Shown here: positions 1 through 6,759 of the stretch, piece after piece
Layout of the letters: every line of letters begins with the position of its first letter
How positions within the stretch are numbered: the stretch's first letter is position 1
NCBI GenBank assembly: GCA_013388525.1
Contig: JACAFA010000135.1
Coordinates: 1 to 8,959 of the forward strand
DNA from: Ignavibacteriaceae bacterium
GTDB lineage: Bacteria; Bacteroidota; Ignavibacteria; Ignavibacteriales; Ignavibacteriaceae
Length of the DNA stretch: 8,959 bases
Direction: 5' to 3'
The notes under the pieces: model-generated
What the model saw: only the letters and a program-made list of their open reading frames with translations
Told to the model about the DNA's origin: nothing
The model's database searches: none
Translations under genes and position numbers: made by a program

Positions 1-903
1 GGTGAGGACAAGGAAACGCTGAATGTAATTTATGTTGTTGATGATAAAGGCAAATTAATAGATGATATCAGAATAAGAGAAATTATTCTTTCACCGTTAG
101 AGAGAAATATTTCTGATTTAATGGATGAAAACTTTACTGCGCTGAATGTTCACGATGATCAGGAGGCAGCTGTTGAATTATTTAAAAAGTATGATAGAGT
201 TGCTTTACCTGTTATTGATAATCACGGAATTTTGATCGGTATAGTGACTGTAGATGACGTTCTTGATGTAGCAGAAGAAGAAGCAACAGAAGATATTCAG
301 AAGATCGCCGGTGTTTCTGCGTTGGAAGAACCTTTCCCGACGATTCCTATTTTATCAATGGTAAGAAAGCGGGCAATCTGGCTTACGATTTTATTTGTTG
401 CACAAATATTAACTGCAGTTGCAATGGGTTTTTTTGGTGATGAAATAAGCAAAGCGGTTGTTCTTTCTATATTCATACCTTTAGTAATATCCAGCGGAGG
501 AAACTCAGGTTCTCAGGCGGCGACACTTGTAATCAGAGCTATGGCTGTTGGTGAAATTGCACTTACAGATTGGTGGTTAATTATGCGTCGTGAAATTCTT
601 TCGGGATTGATGCTTGGAAGTATTCTTGGAGTCATCGGTTTTCTGCAGGTTGCAATTTTAACGAATGTATTTCACGTTATTTCTTCACACTGGGTATTGA
701 TTGGTATAACAGTCTTCTTTTCACTAATTGGTATTGTGCTATGGGGAACAATTTCAGGTTCGATGCTTCCGTTTATTTTAAAAAGACTTGGTGTAGATCC
801 TGCAACTTCTTCTGCACCATTAATTGCAACTTTGTGTGATGTAACCGGATTGGTAATTTATTTTTCAGTAGCAGTACTGGTTTTAAGCGGGACTTTGCTG
901 TAA
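1..903 (+). CDS. mgtE: Magnesium transporter MgtE, 3' part (5' end outside window)
   Basis: The reading frame is open from the first base, so the protein is truncated at its N terminus by the window edge; 300 residues are visible. The first ~100 residues are a CBS-domain region, including the stretch around [21 protein letters not shown], followed by a linker and about five membrane segments (roughly residues 126-143, 152-166, 198-223, 230-255 and 278-299). The family signature GGNSGSQ is at 166-172. The last segment carries the conserved aspartate (D280 in [11 protein letters not shown]), which in the characterised MgtE of Thermus lines the Mg2+ pore. The known role is Mg2+ uptake through a dimeric inner-membrane channel gated by Mg2+ binding to the cytoplasmic MgtE-N and CBS domains. 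The ATG at 121 is only an internal methionine. It has no functional link to the downstream sugar genes, and 92 bp separate it from rmlA. Family assignment is firm. Confidence 0.95.
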   Translation, partial: GEDKETLNVIYVVDDKGKLIDDIRIREIILSPLERNISDLMDENFTALNVHDDQEAAVELFKKYDRVALPVIDNHGILIGIVTVDDVLDVAEEEATEDIQKIAGVSALEEPFPTIPILSMVRKRAIWLTILFVAQILTAVAMGFFGDEISKAVVLSIFIPLVISSGGNSGSQAATLVIRAMAVGEIALTDWWLIMRREILSGLMLGSILGVIGFLQVAILTNVFHVISSHWVLIGITVFFSLIGIVLWGTISGSMLPFILKRLGVDPATSSAPLIATLCDVTGLVIYFSVAVLVLSGTLL

Positions 904-952
904 GTCAAAATTTATTCATTTTATACGCAAGCTAAAACATCAACTTTCTTCT

Positions 953-960
953 TATATTTG
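953..960 (+). promoter_or_regulatory. Candidate TAnnTTTG promoter element before rmlA
   Basis: TATATTTG matches the Bacteroidota -7 consensus TAnnTTTG exactly and lies 36 nt before the rmlA ATG, which would give a leader of about 30 nt. I see no convincing -33 TTG element 19-21 bp upstream, so the call rests on one box plus its location in the gap after mgtE. It would make rmlA the first gene of the polysaccharide operon. The rest of the 904-995 gap shows no gene and no clear terminator. Confidence 0.45.
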
Positions 961-995
961 TCCCCTAATGATAATCCAAACTACAGAAAGTCCTA

Positions 996-1874
996 ATGAA
1001 TAAAACAAACGTAAAAGGGATAATTCTTGCCGGTGGTTCGGGTTCCCGGCTTTATCCAATAACCAAAGTTTACAGCAAACAGCTTGCACTCATATATGAT
1101 AAACCACTAATTTATTATCCGCTTTCAATTTTAATGCTCGGCGGGATAAGAGATGTGCTCATCATTTCCAATTCGGAAACAATTCCTCTGTATCAAAAAC
1201 TTTTTGGCGATGGAAAAAATCTCGGAATGAATTTCGAATACGTCATCCAGCCGGAACCGAAAGGAATTGCACAGGCATTTATTCTTGGAGAAAAATTTAT
1301 TGGAAAGGATATGTCCTGTCTTATTCTCGGGGATAATATTTTTTATGGAAAGCTTGAGTTCTTCTACAAAGCACTTCAGTCGACAAAAGGCGCAACAATA
1401 TTCGGTTACAAGGTAAACGATCCGGAGAGATATGGAATCGTAGAGTTTGATAACGACGGCAAAGTAATTTCCATTGAAGAAAAACCAGCAAAGCCAAAAT
1501 CTCATTACGCTGTTCCCGGTTTGTACATTTACGATAACCGAGTAATTGAGATTTCGAAAAACTTAAAACCCTCCGCTCGTGGAGAACTGGAAATTACTGA
1601 CGTTAATAAAGCCTATCTTGAGATGAATGAGCTTTATGTTGAAAAAATCGGAAGAGGTGTTGCCTGGCTCGATACCGGAACTCCTGAAGCACTTTTAGCT
1701 GCTTCAAATTTCTTTGGTGTAATTGAAGACAGGCAAGGATTAAAAGTTGCCTGCATTGAAGAGATTGCTTACCTGCGCGGATTTATTGACAAAAAACAAC
1801 TTGAAAAATTAATCGGCGAAATCCCGAAATCTCTTTACAGAGAATATCTTGAAAAGATATTAATCGAGAGTTAA
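996..1874 (+). CDS. rmlA: Glucose-1-phosphate thymidylyltransferase RmlA
   Basis: This cytoplasmic enzyme joins dTTP and glucose-1-phosphate to make dTDP-glucose, the first step toward dTDP-rhamnose and other dTDP-deoxy or amino sugars. The 292-residue length is normal for the family. The nucleotide-binding signature LAGGSGSRLYPIT is at residues 11-23, the metal-binding LGDNIFYG at 111-118 (D113), an EKP motif near 161-163, and GRGVAWLDTGT at 219-229 as in characterised RmlA proteins. The ATG at 996 sits directly before the Rossmann-type start, with a weak purine stretch (AGAAAG) about 6 nt upstream. The stop codon abuts the rmlC start, so the two are co-transcribed and probably translationally coupled. 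The next pathway enzyme, RmlB, is not visible here. The RmlA identity is firm; the final sugar is not determined. Confidence 0.96.
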   Translation: MNKTNVKGIILAGGSGSRLYPITKVYSKQLALIYDKPLIYYPLSILMLGGIRDVLIISNSETIPLYQKLFGDGKNLGMNFEYVIQPEPKGIAQAFILGEKFIGKDMSCLILGDNIFYGKLEFFYKALQSTKGATIFGYKVNDPERYGIVEFDNDGKVISIEEKPAKPKSHYAVPGLYIYDNRVIEISKNLKPSARGELEITDVNKAYLEMNELYVEKIGRGVAWLDTGTPEALLAASNFFGVIEDRQGLKVACIEEIAYLRGFIDKKQLEKLIGEIPKSLYREYLEKILIES

Positions 1875-2432
1875 TTGAAAGTTACAAGAACAGAAATAAA
1901 TGGTTTGCTTGTAATCGAACCTGATGTATTTAAAGATGATCGCGGTTTCTTCTTCGAGTCATTTAGTAAACAGAGATATAAAGAAATTGGAATTACTGAG
2001 GAGTTTGTTCAGGATAATTTTTCAAAATCTAAAAAAGGAACTGTAAGAGGTTTGCATTATCAGGTAGGTGATAAAGCTCAGGGGAAGTTATGTCAGGTAA
2101 TAGCAGGTGAAGTTCTTGATGTTGCAGTTGATATAAGATTTAACTCACCAACATTTGGAAAACATTTTTCACAGGTTTTAAGTTCTGATAATAAAATTCA
2201 ACTCTGGATTCCGCCAGGATTTGCTCATGGCTTTTCTGTTTTATCTGACGAAGCAATCTTTTCATATAAATGTACCAACTACTATAGCAAAGAACATGAG
2301 CGAAGTATAATATTCAATGATGCTGATTTGAAAATTGATTGGAAGGTTGAACATCCGATAGTTTCTGCTAAAGACTTAACTGCGAGAAAGTTCAGAGACA
2401 TTGATAAAGATTTTATTTATAAACAGGAGTAA
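1875..2432 (+). CDS. rmlC: dTDP-4-dehydrorhamnose 3,5-epimerase RmlC
   Basis: RmlC epimerises dTDP-4-keto-6-deoxyglucose at C3 and C5, giving dTDP-4-keto-L-rhamnose, the substrate of RmlD. The 185 residues fit the cupin-fold family. Visible motifs are DDRGFFFE at 21-28, KGTVRGLHYQ at 54-63 with R59 and the catalytic-base histidine H62, GEVLDVAVDIR at 78-88, WIPPGFAHGFSVLS at 111-124, and YKCTNYY from 131, where the catalytic tyrosine is expected. D167 (SAKD) is the likely partner of H62 by analogy with characterised RmlC. The start is a TTG immediately after the rmlA TAA (TAATTG), and no in-frame ATG lies nearby that would keep the N-terminal strand. A weak GAGAG precedes the start inside rmlA. 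Ribosomes finishing rmlA probably re-initiate here. Confidence 0.94.
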   Translation: MKVTRTEINGLLVIEPDVFKDDRGFFFESFSKQRYKEIGITEEFVQDNFSKSKKGTVRGLHYQVGDKAQGKLCQVIAGEVLDVAVDIRFNSPTFGKHFSQVLSSDNKIQLWIPPGFAHGFSVLSDEAIFSYKCTNYYSKEHERSIIFNDADLKIDWKVEHPIVSAKDLTARKFRDIDKDFIYKQE

Positions 2433-2450
2433 TTATTCCTCCTGGTTTTT
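2424..2450 (+). terminator. Probable intrinsic terminator at the end of rmlC
   Basis: CAGGAG (2424-2429) pairs with CTCCTG (2439-2444) around a 9-nt AT-rich loop, followed by G and a five-T run (2446-2450) with further T-rich sequence. The stem begins inside the last rmlC codons and the loop contains most of its stop codon. The stem is short (6 bp), so it may be leaky. It would separate rmlA-rmlC from the aminotransferase transcript or attenuate read-through. Confidence 0.5.
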
Positions 2451-2495
2451 CCTTTTAAATCTAAATAATTTTAACAATAAAAATCCGGAAAGTAT

Positions 2496-3680
2496 ATGAA
2501 AGTCCCGCTGCTCGATTTAAAGCCACAATATCATTCACTAAAAAAAGAACTTGATGAAGCTATTCTCCGTGTTGCCGAATCACAATATTTTATTCTCGGT
2601 CCTGAAGTTGAAAAAATGGAAAAAGAATTTTGTGATTATCTTAAATGCAAACATGCAATAGGTGTTTCTTCGGGAACAGATGCTCTTTTACTTGCATTGA
2701 TGGCAATTGATATAAAACCAGGTGATGAAGTTATCGTCCCGACTTACTCTTTTTTTGCGACGGCTGGTGTTGTGTCAAGATTAAATGCAGTTCTTGTTTT
2801 AACTGACATTGATCCTGTTACCTTTAATATTGATCCTGAAGATGTAAAGAAAAAAATTACATCAAAAACCCGTGCGATAATTCCCGTTCATCTGTACGGA
2901 CAAAGTGCTGATCTCGAACCAATAATGAAAATAGCCAGAGAAAAAAATATTTTTGTAATTGAAGACGCAGCACAAGCTATTGGCACAGAGTATAAAGATG
3001 GAAAATGTGTTGGTACAATTGGAGACATTGGCTGCTTTTCATTTTTCCCAAGTAAAAATCTTGGTGGATATGGTGATGGCGGACTTGTAACTACAAATAA
3101 TGATGAACTTGCTTATATGCTTCGTATTAAAAGAGTTCATGGCGGAGAACAAAAATACTATCACAAAGTTATCGGTGGCAATTTCAGAATTGATGCATTA
3201 CAGGCAGCAGTTCTTCGAGTGAAACTTCCTCATCTTGATAAATGGTCAGAAAAAAGAAGAGAGAATGCTGAATACTATAACAAACTCTTCAAAGAAGCAG
3301 GCTTGGCTGAAGAACCTGGAAAGATAAAGTTTGATGAGAAAAATAAAGTTCTTCTTCCGAAAGCCGTTTATAAGTCCGCAATCCGCAATCCGAAATCCGA
3401 AATCCGAAATTATCACATCTACAATCAGTACGTAATCAGAGTACAAAAAAGAGATGAGTTGAAAAAATTTCTCACGGAAAATGAAATAGGCAATGAAATT
3501 TACTATCCTGTTCCTTTTCATATGCAGCAATGTTTTGCAAATCTGAATCATAAAAAAGGAGATTTCCCCGAAGCTGAAAAAGCGAGTGAAACTTCGCTTG
3601 CAATTCCTGTATATCCTGAACTCTCAAAAGAGCAGCAGGAATTTGTCGTTCAAAAGATAAAAGAATTTGTACTCGGTTGA
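2496..3680 (+). CDS. DegT/DnrJ/EryC1/StrS-family sugar aminotransferase
   Basis: This is a PLP-dependent fold-type I aminotransferase of the family that converts nucleotide-linked keto sugars to amino sugars, usually with glutamate as amino donor. In its 394 residues, GTDALLLAL (60-68) starts the cofactor-binding region and VIEDAAQAIG (154-163) carries D157, expected to contact the pyridine nitrogen. FSFFPSKNLGGYGDGG (181-196) holds K187, the expected Schiff-base lysine. NFRIDALQAAVLRVKL (229-244) and YYPVPFHMQQCF (336-347) are also typical. Residues 294-305 are foreign to the family and are encoded by a tandem 7-bp array, yet the frame is kept and the family motif HIYNQYVIR resumes at once. 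The ATG at 2496 has GGAAAG a few bases upstream. The stop overlaps the first possible start of the next gene. The precise sugar substrate cannot be read from sequence; dTDP- and UDP-linked keto sugars are both possible. Confidence 0.92.
   Translation: MKVPLLDLKPQYHSLKKELDEAILRVAESQYFILGPEVEKMEKEFCDYLKCKHAIGVSSGTDALLLALMAIDIKPGDEVIVPTYSFFATAGVVSRLNAVLVLTDIDPVTFNIDPEDVKKKITSKTRAIIPVHLYGQSADLEPIMKIAREKNIFVIEDAAQAIGTEYKDGKCVGTIGDIGCFSFFPSKNLGGYGDGGLVTTNNDELAYMLRIKRVHGGEQKYYHKVIGGNFRIDALQAAVLRVKLPHLDKWSEKRRENAEYYNKLFKEAGLAEEPGKIKFDEKNKVLLPKAVYKSAIRNPKSEIRNYHIYNQYVIRVQKRDELKKFLTENEIGNEIYYPVPFHMQQCFANLNHKKGDFPEAEKASETSLAIPVYPELSKEQQEFVVQKIKEFVLG
3375..3409 (+). repeat. Tandem 7-bp repeat array inside the aminotransferase gene
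   Basis: Five perfect head-to-tail heptamers are present: TCCGCAA twice, then TCCGAAA three times. In the gene frame they encode the periodic peptide SAIRNPKSEIRN (residues 294-305). The array lies in the variable loop before the HIYNQYVIR strand, where family members tolerate length changes. Taken as 3375-3410 the added DNA is 36 nt, exactly 12 codons, so the frame survives. From memory, such AATCCGAAATCC strings occur mainly between genes in related genomes; I could not check this. Confidence 0.85.
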
Positions 3681-3688
3681 GGTTAATA

Positions 3689-5362
3689 TTGAGGAAGAAT
3701 ACTTCTCTGAAAATATTTTTCATTGCCGTACTTCTGGTTTTTGCAACTGCTTCTTTTAAAGCTCAGGTTGTATATGAACCATTATATGAAGATGTATACA
3801 ATTTTCTTCGGAGAGTAAGTCAAAAGGGAATTGTTGAGTTTAATGATTTGATCAGACCTCTGCCGAGAAAATATATCAGCGATAAACTTTTAGAATTAGA
3901 TTCTCTCTCGTCTCAACTTACATCGCTTGAAAGAGATGAACTAAAATTCTTCCTGAAAGATTTTTACCACGAACGCTGGCTTAGTGAAGGCAATGATAAG
4001 CAAACTGAACATCTGAATTTTTTCGGATTTGATCCGGCAGACAGATGGCGGATGTTTTCTTATGGCGTTGATGGATTCAAAATAAATGCTGATCTTATTC
4101 TTGGTGCTGAAATCGGTTATGTTAAAGATGCAAAGCAAACTCATTTCTGGAACGGGATTTACTCTTATGGATACATTTATGATGTTCTCGGCTTCAGTTT
4201 TGATTTCAGAGATAATACTGAAAGCGGAACGACTATAGATAAAACAAAAGAATTTACTCCTGAAACCGGCGTTAATGCAAGATCGGATCTCAACACATAT
4301 AATTATTCTCCTGATAAAATGGAATACAGCGAAGGAAAAATGATGCTTGCTACTGATTGGAAGTGGGGAAGTATAGCCGCTGGAAAAGAATTTCTTGAAT
4401 GGGGTTATGGTGATAATGGTTTGCTAGTTATGTCACAGAAAGCACCTTCATTTCCTTTGATCAGATTGGATATTAATCCCGTTGAGTGGCTCAATTTCAA
4501 TTATTTTCACGCCTGGTTATCTTCTGATGTAATAGATTCAACAAGCTTTTATTATACTGCAAACGGTAGTCAACGATTTTTATTCAGAGAAAAATATCTG
4601 GCTTCTCATACACTGACTATTAAACCAACAAAAGGGCTTGATATATCTGTTGGTGAATCAATTATTTATGCTGACCAGCTTGAAATTTTGTATTTAATCC
4701 CGATAACATTTTTCCGTCTGGCAGATCATTATTTAAGCAGACAATATAATGAAGCCGGCAGCAACTCGCAGTTTTTTCTTTCTCTTAGTTCAAAGGGACA
4801 CTTAAAAAACACTCATCTTTTTGGAAGTTTGATAATTGATGAGCTTTCAACCAGCGGAATAACAGATCCTGAAACGCAAAAGTACCAGATTGGTTTTACA
4901 CTGGGAAGTTCAGTTACAGATTTGCCGATTGATAATATTACTCTTAAACTCGAGTACACAAAAATATATCCTTATACTTATCAGCATTACATCAACACCA
5001 CAACCTACGAAAGTGCGTCGTACGTTTTGGGTCACTGGATGAATAACAATGCTGATCAGGTTTATGGTTCACTGAAATACAGATTTATCAGAGGACTTGA
5101 AGCAGAAATTTGGGCGAGATATATTCGTCAGGGTGAACGTGCTGATGAAAGTAAGCAGTTTGAATTACCTCAGCCGGCTTTTCTTTCCGGTTTGAGAACA
5201 AACTACACTTACTTGGGTGGACAGATTAAATACGAATTCCTGCACGATCTTTTTGTTCGTGCCCGTTATCAGTATATGAATACTTCAAAGCAGCAGGAAG
5301 ATTTAAGTTTTGTGGATAACAGCAATCAGGAATTTTATTTTGCTGTTTATTATGGATTATAG
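3689..5362 (+). CDS. Wzi-like capsule assembly outer-membrane protein
   Basis: The protein has a signal peptide (short basic start, hydrophobic [15 protein letters not shown], likely cleavage at FKA|Q) and then ~530 residues rich in alternating aromatic/polar segments, as in an outer-membrane beta barrel. The block [15 protein letters not shown] (232-246) followed by [10 protein letters not shown] (252-261) resembles the core of the Caps_assemb_Wzi family. The last residues, ending in aromatic FYFAVYYGL, fit a barrel C terminus. Wzi in E. coli is an outer-membrane lectin that anchors group 1 capsule; bacteroidete homologues are less well understood. I chose the TTG at 3689 (557 aa) because GAGG at 3679-3682 sits 6 nt before it; a TTG at 3677 would add four residues and overlap the aminotransferase stop. 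Its place among nucleotide-sugar genes supports a role in surface polysaccharide export or attachment. Confidence 0.8.
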   Translation: MRKNTSLKIFFIAVLLVFATASFKAQVVYEPLYEDVYNFLRRVSQKGIVEFNDLIRPLPRKYISDKLLELDSLSSQLTSLERDELKFFLKDFYHERWLSEGNDKQTEHLNFFGFDPADRWRMFSYGVDGFKINADLILGAEIGYVKDAKQTHFWNGIYSYGYIYDVLGFSFDFRDNTESGTTIDKTKEFTPETGVNARSDLNTYNYSPDKMEYSEGKMMLATDWKWGSIAAGKEFLEWGYGDNGLLVMSQKAPSFPLIRLDINPVEWLNFNYFHAWLSSDVIDSTSFYYTANGSQRFLFREKYLASHTLTIKPTKGLDISVGESIIYADQLEILYLIPITFFRLADHYLSRQYNEAGSNSQFFLSLSSKGHLKNTHLFGSLIIDELSTSGITDPETQKYQIGFTLGSSVTDLPIDNITLKLEYTKIYPYTYQHYINTTTYESASYVLGHWMNNNADQVYGSLKYRFIRGLEAEIWARYIRQGERADESKQFELPQPAFLSGLRTNYTYLGGQIKYEFLHDLFVRARYQYMNTSKQQEDLSFVDNSNQEFYFAVYYGL

Positions 5363-5373
5363 TTGGAATTAAG

Positions 5374-6342
5374 TTGAATAATCAATCAAAATATTTGAAT
5401 AAGAAAATTTATGTTGCGGGACATACCGGTATGGTTGGTTCTGCAATTACCAATGAATTGAAAAATCGTGGTTATAAAAATCTAATCTTGAAAAATTATC
5501 CCGGACTGAATTTGATCCGGCAAAATGAAGTCGAAGAATTTTTCGAACTAGAAAAACCGGAAGTTGTTATTGTAGCCGCCGCAAAAGTTGGAGGTATTCT
5601 TGCCAATAACACTTACCGTGCGGAATTCATTTACGATAACCTGATGATTGAAGCAAATATAATTCATAATGCTTACAAAGCTGGAGTTGAAAAACTAATC
5701 TTCCTTGGTAGTTCCTGTATCTATCCGAAACTAGCTCCGCAGCCTTTGAAAGAAGAATATCTTTTATCAGATTATCTTGAATTTACAAACGAGCCATATG
5801 CTATTGCAAAGATTGCAGGGATAAAATTGTGTGAAAATTATTTCAGACAATATTGTTCTAATTTTTATTCTGTTATGCCAACTAACATGTATGGACCGAA
5901 TGATAATTTTGATTTGAATACTTCCCATGTTCTTCCGGCGTTTATCAGAAAATTTCACGAAGCGAAAGAAAAAAATGAAAAGGAAGTTGTAATCTGGGGA
6001 ACCGGAAAACCTCTTCGTGAATTTCTTTACGTTGAGGACCTGGCTGATGCAATTATTTTCTTAATGGAGAATGTAAACGCTGAAGATCTTTATGAAAAAG
6101 GAATAACACACCTTAACATCGGAACTGGAAAGGATATTTCGATTGATGGTTTGGCTAATATGATTTCGGAAATTATAGGATATAAAGGAAGCATAAACCA
6201 TGATACATCAAAACCGGATGGAACTCCGCGCAAACTGCTGGATGTTTCCCGGATAAATTCTCTCGGATGGAAATACAAAACGGAGTTGCGGGAAGGGATC
6301 GAAAGAACATACCGTTGGTACCTCGATCGAATAAGCGGTTAA
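5374..6342 (+). CDS. fcl: GDP-L-fucose synthase
   Basis: This is a short-chain dehydrogenase-type epimerase/reductase. It turns GDP-4-keto-6-deoxymannose, the Gmd product, into GDP-L-fucose using NADPH. The 322-residue length matches the E. coli enzyme. The Rossmann glycine motif [10 protein letters not shown] is at 16-25. GSSCIYPK (112-119) and YAIAK (142-146) provide the S113/Y142/K146 triad. C115 and H185 correspond, with a constant six-residue offset, to the E. coli acid/base residues C109 and H179, so the enzyme should be active. The start is TTG at 5374, 11 nt after the preceding stop; the next residues lead directly into the first strand ([10 protein letters not shown]). Its usual partner gmd lies downstream, here separated by a small unrelated gene. 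The stop codon forms the edge of an AT-rich repeat. Confidence 0.95.
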   Translation: MNNQSKYLNKKIYVAGHTGMVGSAITNELKNRGYKNLILKNYPGLNLIRQNEVEEFFELEKPEVVIVAAAKVGGILANNTYRAEFIYDNLMIEANIIHNAYKAGVEKLIFLGSSCIYPKLAPQPLKEEYLLSDYLEFTNEPYAIAKIAGIKLCENYFRQYCSNFYSVMPTNMYGPNDNFDLNTSHVLPAFIRKFHEAKEKNEKEVVIWGTGKPLREFLYVEDLADAIIFLMENVNAEDLYEKGITHLNIGTGKDISIDGLANMISEIIGYKGSINHDTSKPDGTPRKLLDVSRINSLGWKYKTELREGIERTYRWYLDRISG

Positions 6343-6370
6343 TTAAAAATTAAAAATGAAAAATTAAAAG
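6343..6370 (+). repeat. Left heptad repeat / inverted-repeat arm
   Basis: Four consecutive 7-bp units read TTAAAAA, TTAAAAA, TGAAAAA, TTAAAAG. The part 6348-6369 is the left arm of an inverted repeat whose right arm is 6734-6755, with one mismatch at 6360. Low-complexity AT sequence weakens significance, but the internal TGA/TCA and the ordered heptads are reproduced in both arms. Confidence 0.8.
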
Positions 6371-6380
6371 GCTTTTAATT
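6362..6380. repeat. Perfect 9-bp palindrome in front of the four-helix-bundle gene
   Basis: AATTAAAAG (6362-6370) and CTTTTAATT (6372-6380) are exact reverse complements around a single G. The palindrome ends one base before the ATG at 6382. It could be a protein-binding operator or a remnant of an insertion end; a one-base loop makes a simple RNA hairpin awkward without opening inner pairs. Its left half overlaps the heptad array. AAAAGG inside it is the only Shine-Dalgarno-like sequence for the downstream gene. Confidence 0.6.
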
Positions 6381-6381
6381 A

Positions 6382-6720
6382 ATGGATGAAGGACTTGGCG
6401 AGAGATTATTTAAATTTACTATTGATGTATTAACTTTCCTTAGTTCATTACCAAAAAATCCTGAAGCTCAGATTATAAGATATCAGTTAGCTAAAGCTTC
6501 AAGCTCATCAGGGGCCAATTATGAAGAAGCTCAAGCTGCATCTTCAAAAGCTGATTTTGCTAATAAAATGAAAATTGTATTAAGGGAGATGAGGGAATCA
6601 AACTACTGGTTAAGAATTTGTATTGCATTGAAATTTGGTAACGAAGCTGAAGCAAACAAATTAAAAAAGGAATCAACAGAATTGAAAAACATACTTGGTT
6701 CTATTTGCAGTAAACTTTAA
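6382..6720 (+). CDS. Four-helix bundle protein (S23 / intervening-sequence protein family)
   Basis: This 112-residue soluble, all-helical protein is of the 'four helix bundle protein' family, first known as the protein encoded in 23S rRNA intervening sequences and related in fold to the Avd accessory protein of diversity-generating retroelements. The block from SSSSGANYEEAQAASS (40-55) through ADFANKMKIVLREMRESNYWLRI (57-79) is the family's hallmark; helices are predicted at about 3-22, 27-52, 56-84 and 87-111. There is no signal peptide and there are no catalytic residues. The molecular role of free-standing members is unknown; pentameric assembly and nucleic-acid binding are reported for relatives, and carrying that over here is inference. 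The protein has no evident part in sugar metabolism, although it sits between fcl and gmd. Its length is complete for the family. The ATG at 6382 follows a palindrome and lacks a strong ribosome-binding site. Confidence 0.88.
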   Translation: MDEGLGERLFKFTIDVLTFLSSLPKNPEAQIIRYQLAKASSSSGANYEEAQAASSKADFANKMKIVLREMRESNYWLRICIALKFGNEAEANKLKKESTELKNILGSICSKL

Positions 6721-6723
6721 ATC

Positions 6724-6755
6724 AATTTTTAATTTTTAATTTATCATTTTTAATT
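6724..6755 (-). repeat. Right heptad repeat / inverted-repeat arm
   Basis: Read on the minus strand from 6753 to 6726, the sequence is TTAAAAA, TGATAAA, TTAAAAA, TTAAAAA, which is the same heptad family as at 6343-6370 in opposite orientation. It ends 4 bp before the gmd ATG and so forms almost the whole gmd leader, which contains no Shine-Dalgarno sequence. In mRNA it could pair with the left arm and loop out the small gene. Confidence 0.8.
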
Positions 6756-6759
6756 GTCT

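Larger units (their letters stand above)
6343..6755 (+). mobile_element. Putative inserted cassette: four-helix-bundle gene flanked by inverted heptad repeats
   Basis: The segment begins directly after the fcl stop codon and ends 4 bp before the gmd ATG. It comprises a left AT-rich repeat, one small gene and a right repeat that is the reverse complement of the left. Positions 6348-6369 and 6734-6755 match at 21 of 22 positions when one is reverse-complemented. Both arms are made of 7-bp units (TTAAAAA, TGAAAAA or TGATAAA). There is no transposase, and no target-site duplication beyond trivial AT bases. The mobile interpretation is inference, drawn from the symmetry and from the family's known presence in 23S rRNA intervening sequences. 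A passive genomic repeat next to an ordinary gene is the alternative. Confidence 0.4.

Noticed and set aside
121..903. A short separate gene starting at ATG 121
   Set aside because: The same frame is open to base 1 and the upstream residues complete a CBS domain, so the ATG is internal to mgtE.
1131..1505. Long open frame on the minus strand inside rmlA
   Set aside because: It is fully antisense to a well-supported enzyme gene, its predicted protein is cysteine/phenylalanine-rich with no family resemblance, and it has no ribosome-binding site. The same holds for minus-strand frames inside the aminotransferase, Wzi-like, fcl, gmd and OmpA-like genes.
3375..3409. Tandem array as a CRISPR or as a frameshift marking a broken aminotransferase
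   Set aside because: Units are 7 bp and contiguous with no spacers, so it is not a CRISPR. The reading frame and the family motifs continue intact on both sides, so the gene is not a pseudogene on this evidence.
6343..6755. True 23S rRNA intervening sequence or a diversity-generating retroelement
   Set aside because: There is no rRNA sequence on either side, and no reverse transcriptase, template repeat or variable repeat is visible; only the protein family and the flanking complementarity are shared.
6754..6759. TTG at 6754 as the gmd start, adding two residues
   Set aside because: The TTG is the terminal part of the AT-rich repeat arm; the ATG at 6760 gives the usual [14 protein letters not shown] beginning.
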